From Roseimaritima sp. (GTDB lineage: Bacteria > Planctomycetota > Planctomycetia > Pirellulales > Pirellulaceae): 19,395 bases of DNA. The notes below the pieces were generated by a model. It was not told the origin of the DNA, did not search any database, and was given only the letters and a program-made list of their open reading frames with translations. This document shows positions 15,007 to 19,395 of this stretch, one piece after another. Where the stretch lies: assembly GCA_007124075.1 (NCBI GenBank), contig SLFV01000194.1, positions 1-19,395 on the forward strand. Reading direction: 5' to 3'. Within the stretch, counting starts at the first letter, position 1. Every line of letters starts with the position of its first letter. The translations under genes were made by a program, and so were the position numbers.

Positions 15007-16332
15007 GTGCTTGAAAACAACCATGCCCGCGTCGAAAGAGAACGCAGCATTTTGACTCGTCTGATTTCACCCGATCAAGCTATCGAGGGAGATCCTTTGG
15101 AGGAGCTGGAAGGTTTGGCCACGACAGCCGGAACCGTGGTGGTTGGTCAACTGGTCCAACGCCGTAGCCGCCCCGACCAAACGACCTATTTCGGCAAAGG
15201 TAAAGTTGAGGAACTGCACGATCTGGTTCAGCAGCGCGATGCTGACTTGGTGATAGTGGACAACGATTTGACTCCCGCGCAGGTCCGCAATCTGGAGAAA
15301 GCCATCTCGGTCAAGGTCATCGATCGAACCGAATTGATTCTGGATATCTTCGCCGCCGGAGCCCGCACCTATGAGGCTAGGTTGGCCGTCGAGCTTGCTC
15401 AGTTGGAGTATTCGCTTCCGAGATTAAAACGGATGTGGACGCACCTATCGCGACAGTCAATGGGTGTCGGCATGCGTGGCCCGGGCGAAAAGCAACTGGA
15501 GGTCGACCGACGGTTGGCAACCAAGCGAATCCATGACTTGAAGACAGAGTTGGGTAAGGTCGAACAGCGTCGTCGTCGCGAGGTGCAGTCTCGCAAGGAC
15601 ACCGCCACCGTTTCGCTGGTCGGTTACACCAATGCGGGCAAGAGCACCTTAATGAACGCTCTGACCCGTGCGGAGGTTCTCGCGGAGGACCAATTGTTTG
15701 CCACGCTCGATACGCGGACTCGGCGTTGGCATTTGGACCACTGGGGGTCGGTCCTGCTAAGCGATACGGTTGGTTTTATCCGTGATCTGCCTCACGGGTT
15801 AGTGGCCAGTTTCAAGGCGACCTTGGAGGAGGCGCGACAAGCGGATCTACTACTGCACGTTGCCGATGCTTCCAACCCGCAGGTTTGCCAGCAGATCTCA
15901 GCGGTTGACGCCGTTTTGACAGAAATTGGCATCGAAGCCAAGGATACGTTGCTGCTGCTGAATAAAATCGACCAAGTGGAATCACCTGCGGCCTTGGATC
16001 GGTTGTTGGAACGGTATCCTGCGGGTATTCCGGTTAGCGCGGCCAAGCGATTGCACTTTCCCAACCTCATGGATGCCGTAGGGCAAACGCTCAGTCGGGA
16101 ATTTTTGGACCTGGAAGTTGATGTCGATCCAGCCGACGGGAAACTGCTGGCTCATTTGTCGGCACATGGAGAGGTTTTATCTCAAATTGCGGACGAGCAT
16201 CTGATTACGGTTCACGTTCGCATCCCGGCGCGAGCCATGGGGGAGGTCAAGCGATCGGCGGTGGCCTGTCGTGATGTCCAGCCTTCTCGCGGCACGCCGA
16301 AACGATTGTCCTCCATCGGTCCGTCGCATTAG
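15007..16332 (+). CDS. hflX: HflX ribosome-associated GTPase
   Basis: A 441-residue cytoplasmic GTPase. The N-terminal HflX domain contains GQLVQRRSRPDQTTYFGKGK and the segment DLVIVDNDLTPAQVRNLE, followed by the family signature YEARLAVELAQLEYSLPRL and the glycine-rich loop GMRGPGEKQLEVDRR. The G domain has G1 GYTNAGKS (206-213), G3 DTVGF (253-257), G4 NKID (319-322) and G5-like VSAAK. A C-terminal domain follows. In other bacteria HflX splits stalled or hibernating 70S ribosomes and rescues them after heat or antibiotic stress. The start GTG 15007 (VLENNHARVERERSI) has GGAGG 13 nt upstream, which is long. TTG 14962 is also in frame but gives an N-terminus unlike the family. Transketolase follows after 95 nt. 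Confidence 0.94.
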   Translation: MLENNHARVERERSILTRLISPDQAIEGDPLEELEGLATTAGTVVVGQLVQRRSRPDQTTYFGKGKVEELHDLVQQRDADLVIVDNDLTPAQVRNLEKAISVKVIDRTELILDIFAAGARTYEARLAVELAQLEYSLPRLKRMWTHLSRQSMGVGMRGPGEKQLEVDRRLATKRIHDLKTELGKVEQRRRREVQSRKDTATVSLVGYTNAGKSTLMNALTRAEVLAEDQLFATLDTRTRRWHLDHWGSVLLSDTVGFIRDLPHGLVASFKATLEEARQADLLLHVADASNPQVCQQISAVDAVLTEIGIEAKDTLLLLNKIDQVESPAALDRLLERYPAGIPVSAAKRLHFPNLMDAVGQTLSREFLDLEVDVDPADGKLLAHLSAHGEVLSQIADEHLITVHVRIPARAMGEVKRSAVACRDVQPSRGTPKRLSSIGPSH

Positions 16333-16427
16333 CTGGCGTCAACCTACGGGGCTTCTACTTGCAACAGATTTTCGCTAATCTTGTCGAATTCATACAACGT
16401 CGTATTCCCGCTAGCCATGTGAGTCTT

Positions 16428-18488
16428 ATGTCTGTCGCCACTGACATTGAAAAAGCTGCAATCGATACAATCCGCTCGCTCAGCATGGATGCCGTCCAGA
16501 CCGCCAATAGCGGTCATCCCGGCACGCCGATGGCACTGGCCCCGATCGCGTATCAGCTATACAACCACACACTCAAATACGACCCTGCCCGACCCCATTG
16601 GCCCAATCGCGATCGTTTTGTTCTGTCGTGCGGTCACGCTTCCATGTTGTTGTACTCCGTTTTGCATCTAACGGGTGTCAAGGCGTTGGATGAGGCGGGT
16701 CAACCAACCGACCGGTTGGCGGTTACGTTGGAAGACATCAAAAACTTTCGCCAGATCGATACCCCCTGCGCCGGGCATCCCGAATTCCACGAGGTTACCG
16801 GAGTGGAAACGACCACAGGCCCCTTGGGGCAAGGGGTTAGCAACAGTGTCGGAATGGCGATGGCGTCGAAGTGGTTAGCGGCGCGGTACAATACGCCTCA
16901 GCATCCTTTGTTCGACTATAACGTTTACGCCCTGTGCAGCGATGGCGATTTAATGGAAGGGATCGCGTGCGAAGCGGCGTCCGTCGCGGGCCATTTGAAA
17001 TTGGCCAACCTGTGTTGGATTTACGACGACAATAAAATCACGATCGAAGGGCACACGGACTTAGCGTTTAGCGAGGACGTGGCGACTCGTTTTCGTGGTC
17101 TAGGCTGGGACGTTGTGGAGGTAGACGACGCTAACGATTTAGCAGCATTTGCCAAGGGCCTGCAACAATTTGCTGCTTGTGACCAGCAGCCGACGTTGAT
17201 CATCGTTCGCAGCGTGATCGGCTACGGGGCCCCCAACAAGCAGAATACTCATAACGCACATGGCGCTCCGTTGGGCTGGGACGAAGTCGCTTTGGCAAAG
17301 CAACACTACGGGCTGCCCACGGATGAAAAGTTCTACGTGCCGGACGGGGTTTACGAGCACTTTCGTGCCGGAATCGGGCAGCGTGGGCAGACGGGATGCG
17401 ATGCCTGGTATGAAATTTGGACAGACTATCGTGCTCAGCACGCCGACCGTGCGGCGGAACTGGACTGCATGTTCAAGGGCGAATTGCCAGCCGATTGGGA
17501 TAGCGAATTGCCGGTTTTCGAAGCCAGTGCAAAAGGCGATGCCACGCGCAACAGCGGCGGAAAGGTGCTTAACGCATTGGCTGGAAAAATCCCCTTCATG
17601 ATCGGGGGTTCAGCGGACTTGGCTCCCAGCACAAAGACCGAATTGACGTTTGCAGGTGCGGGAGGTTTTTCAGCCGACAATTACGGAGGACGCAATCTGC
17701 ACTTTGGCATTCGCGAACATGCAATGGCCGCGATTTGTAATGGCTTGTCGCTGTCAGGTTTGCGGCCTTACGGGGCGACGTTCTTTGTATTCACGGACTA
17801 TATGCGTGGCGCGATGCGTCTGAGCAGCATCATGCATCAGCCCGTGCTGTACGTGCTGACTCACGATTCCATTGGGGTGGGCGAGGATGGGCCGACCCAT
17901 CAGCCTGTGGAACATTTGGCTGCGTGCCGCGCGATCCCCGGACTGTACGTTTTCCGCCCGGGCGATGCGAATGAAGTTGCGGAATGTTATCGTACCGCGC
18001 TGCAGATGAATGATCACCCATCGGCATTCGTGTTGTCTCGTCAGAATATGCCAACGTTGTGCCGTGAAAAATACGCTGCGGCTTCGGGGTGTGCCCACGG
18101 CGGCTACATTCTGGCGGACTGCGAGGACAAACCTCAGGTTATTTTGATCGGCACCGGTAGCGAACTGTCGTTGTGTGTGGAAGCCCACGCAGCGTTAACG
18201 GCCGAGGGAGTCGCGGTGCGAGTCGTCAGCATGCCATGCCTGGAGTTGTTTGAATCTCAAGACCAGACATACCGCGATCAGGTATTGCCGCCAGATTGTG
18301 CAGCAAGGGTTGTGGTCGAAGCGGGGATCCGGCAATGTTGGGATCGTTACCTTGGCTTCCAAGGCGCTTTCATCGGAATGTGCGGGTTTGGGGCGTCTGG
18401 CCCAGCGGAAAAGGTTTACGAAAAATTCGGCATCACCGGTGCTGCGGTGACCAAGATCGCGCGGGAAGTGGCCGCTGGCACCCAATAA
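16428..18488 (+). CDS. tkt: Transketolase
   Basis: A 686-residue, full-length transketolase of the pentose phosphate and Calvin-type sugar rearrangement pathways. It moves two-carbon ketol units between sugar phosphates using thiamine diphosphate. The N-terminal domain has SGHPGTP with His30 and the diphosphate/Mg motif SDGDLMEG...DDNKI (Gly173 to Asn202). The pyrimidine-binding domain has the catalytic glutamate Glu430 in FGIREHAM and 'SIGVGEDGPTHQPVEHLA'. The C-terminal domain has IGTGSEL and the closing 'FGASGPAEKVYEKFGIT'. ATG 16428 is chosen because MSVATDIEKAAIDTIRSLS matches the family N-terminus; an upstream TTG at 16359 adds 23 unrelated residues. The ribosome site is weak (GTGAG, 4 nt spacing). 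The stop lies 12 nt from the convergent DUF1501 stop. Confidence 0.97.
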   Translation: MSVATDIEKAAIDTIRSLSMDAVQTANSGHPGTPMALAPIAYQLYNHTLKYDPARPHWPNRDRFVLSCGHASMLLYSVLHLTGVKALDEAGQPTDRLAVTLEDIKNFRQIDTPCAGHPEFHEVTGVETTTGPLGQGVSNSVGMAMASKWLAARYNTPQHPLFDYNVYALCSDGDLMEGIACEAASVAGHLKLANLCWIYDDNKITIEGHTDLAFSEDVATRFRGLGWDVVEVDDANDLAAFAKGLQQFAACDQQPTLIIVRSVIGYGAPNKQNTHNAHGAPLGWDEVALAKQHYGLPTDEKFYVPDGVYEHFRAGIGQRGQTGCDAWYEIWTDYRAQHADRAAELDCMFKGELPADWDSELPVFEASAKGDATRNSGGKVLNALAGKIPFMIGGSADLAPSTKTELTFAGAGGFSADNYGGRNLHFGIREHAMAAICNGLSLSGLRPYGATFFVFTDYMRGAMRLSSIMHQPVLYVLTHDSIGVGEDGPTHQPVEHLAACRAIPGLYVFRPGDANEVAECYRTALQMNDHPSAFVLSRQNMPTLCREKYAAASGCAHGGYILADCEDKPQVILIGTGSELSLCVEAHAALTAEGVAVRVVSMPCLELFESQDQTYRDQVLPPDCAARVVVEAGIRQCWDRYLGFQGAFIGMCGFGASGPAEKVYEKFGITGAAVTKIAREVAAGTQ

Positions 18489-18490
18489 AT

Positions 18491-18500
18491 CGACCGGTCG
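18491..18500. repeat. Perfect 10-bp palindrome between convergent stops
   Basis: CGACCGGTCG fills almost the whole 12-nt gap between the tkt and DUF1501 stop codons. It has no T-tract on either side, so it is not a classical terminator. Confidence 0.35.
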
Positions 18501-19395
18501 CTAGGCCAGCAAATCACGCACGACGTGGCCATGCACGTCGGTCAAACGAAACTGACGGCCTTGGAAACGGTACGTGAAGCGTTCATGGTCAATCCCCAGC
18601 AAATGGAAGACGGTCGCCTGAAAGTCATGCACGTGTACGCGCCGTTCCACTGCGTTGAACCCAAATTCGTCCGTCGCCCCAAAGCTCAGGCCGGGCTTGA
18701 CCCCGCCTCCAGCCATCCATAGCGAGAATCCGTAGGGATGGTGGTCGCGTCCCCACGTAGCCGTTTCCTGGATTTTTCCCTGCAGAAACGGAGTCCTCCC
18801 AAACTCGCCCCCCCAAATCACCAGCGTATCATCTAGCAATCCCCGCTCTTTCAGATCCCTGACTAGCGCCGCACTGGGGGCGTCCGTGTCACGGCACTGG
18901 ATTTCCAATTGCGTGTTCAGATTTCGATGTTGATCCCAACCGGCATGCATCAGCTGAACGAATCGGACCCCTCTTTCAATTAAGCGGCGCGCCATTAAAC
19001 AGTTGTAGGCATAACTTCCCTGGCGTCGCACATCGGGGCCATACCGTTGCAGCACATGGGCCGATTCATCCGAAAAATCGGTCAATTCAGGTACACTGGC
19101 TTGCATTTGATAAGCCATCTCGTACTGAGCGATGCGGGTTTCGATCTCCGGGTCACCCCATTGCTGGAGTTGCATCTGATTAAGTTTCGCCAAATCGTCC
19201 AGGATCCCCCGCCGCATTTGCCGGCTGACCCCTTGCGGGTTGGAAATGTACAGCACCGGGTCGCCACTGCCACGGAACTGAACCCCTTGGAATTTGCTGG
19301 GCAAAAAACCGCTACCCCAGTAGAAGTCGTAAAAGATTTGTCCGCAGCTCGCTTCCTGGTCCCGAGATGTCATGACCACAAATTCGGGAAGATTC
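18501..19395 (-). CDS. DUF1501 family protein (N-terminus outside window)
   Basis: The minus-strand frame is open to the window edge (upstream codons read NLPEFVVMTS), so the N-terminal part, including any twin-arginine signal, is missing; about 298 residues are present. Family marks are FYWGSGFLPSKFQGVQFR, DPVLYISNPQG, RGVRFVQLMHAGWDQH, VIWGGEFGRTPFLQGK, GRDHHPYGFSLWMAGGG and the ending HLLGIDHERFTYRFQGR. DUF1501 proteins have a sulfatase/alkaline-phosphatase-like fold, are usually exported, and are very numerous in planctomycetes, often beside DUF1549/DUF1553 cytochrome genes. The enzyme activity is unproven. A GTG at 19379 is an internal codon, not the start. Confidence 0.92.
   Translation of the reverse strand, partial: NLPEFVVMTSRDQEASCGQIFYDFYWGSGFLPSKFQGVQFRGSGDPVLYISNPQGVSRQMRRGILDDLAKLNQMQLQQWGDPEIETRIAQYEMAYQMQASVPELTDFSDESAHVLQRYGPDVRRQGSYAYNCLMARRLIERGVRFVQLMHAGWDQHRNLNTQLEIQCRDTDAPSAALVRDLKERGLLDDTLVIWGGEFGRTPFLQGKIQETATWGRDHHPYGFSLWMAGGGVKPGLSFGATDEFGFNAVERRVHVHDFQATVFHLLGIDHERFTYRFQGRQFRLTDVHGHVVRDLLA

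Noticed and set aside
16359..16427. Upstream TTG start for transketolase
   Set aside because: It adds 23 residues with no family resemblance; ATG 16428 gives the canonical N-terminus.
1..19395. Mobile elements, CRISPR arrays, toxin-antitoxin or phage genes, structural RNA genes
   Set aside because: I found no transposase, integrase, regularly spaced direct repeats, tRNA-like cloverleaf or rRNA-like sequence on either strand.

Overview
The window looks like a chromosomal segment of a planctomycete, probably of the Pirellulaceae/Rhodopirellula type. Four gene families support this: a TIGR02604/TIGR02603 'Pirellula/Verrucomicrobium-type' dehydrogenase-like protein with a CxxCH haem site, a DUF1501 protein, a BBP7 putative beta-barrel porin, and a secreted PQQ-type beta-propeller opening with the motif WGHWRG. 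GTG and TTG starts are frequent and Shine-Dalgarno signals are often weak. The species cannot be named from this sequence alone.

Layout. Positions 1-5581 (+) hold the C-terminal end of a PDZ-containing protein (probably an M28 peptidase), a secreted beta-propeller protein and a very large fused HyuA-HyuB/5-oxoprolinase-type protein. The propeller and oxoprolinase genes are only 7 nt apart, so they look co-transcribed. Positions 5855-6790 (+) encode a protein I cannot name: a tryptophan-rich helical domain followed by an acidic linker. Positions 7002-9962 (+) encode a secreted propeller/helical-repeat/cytochrome c protein, with an operator-like palindrome beside a -10-like box upstream. Positions 10338-11342 (+) encode a stand-alone MoxR-like AAA+ ATPase behind a good sigma-70-type promoter and a 5'-leader hairpin. 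Its stop codon overlaps the stop codon of a convergent small five-helix membrane protein (11339-11869, -). A possible 59-codon ORF precedes that membrane gene with an ATGA overlap. A BBP7 porin (12305-13681, +) ends in a probable terminator and faces an SDR oxidoreductase resembling D-mannonate oxidoreductase (13803-14615, -). Then come the HflX GTPase (15007-16332, +) and transketolase (16428-18488, +). A convergent DUF1501 gene (18501 to the window end, -) is cut by the window edge.

How the genes fit together. This is mostly ordinary chromosomal gene content. Transketolase and the mannonate-type SDR belong to central and sugar-acid metabolism. The secreted propeller, cytochrome, DUF1501 and BBP7 proteins belong to the expanded cell-envelope repertoire of planctomycetes. 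HflX acts on ribosomes. I see no tRNA, rRNA, CRISPR array, insertion sequence, integrase or toxin-antitoxin pair. I found no convincing new multi-gene system. The most useful leads are the unknown protein at 5855-6790, the small ORF with a slippery stop upstream of hflX, the ATGA-coupled small ORF before the membrane gene, and the palindrome/promoter arrangements at about 6829 and 10186.
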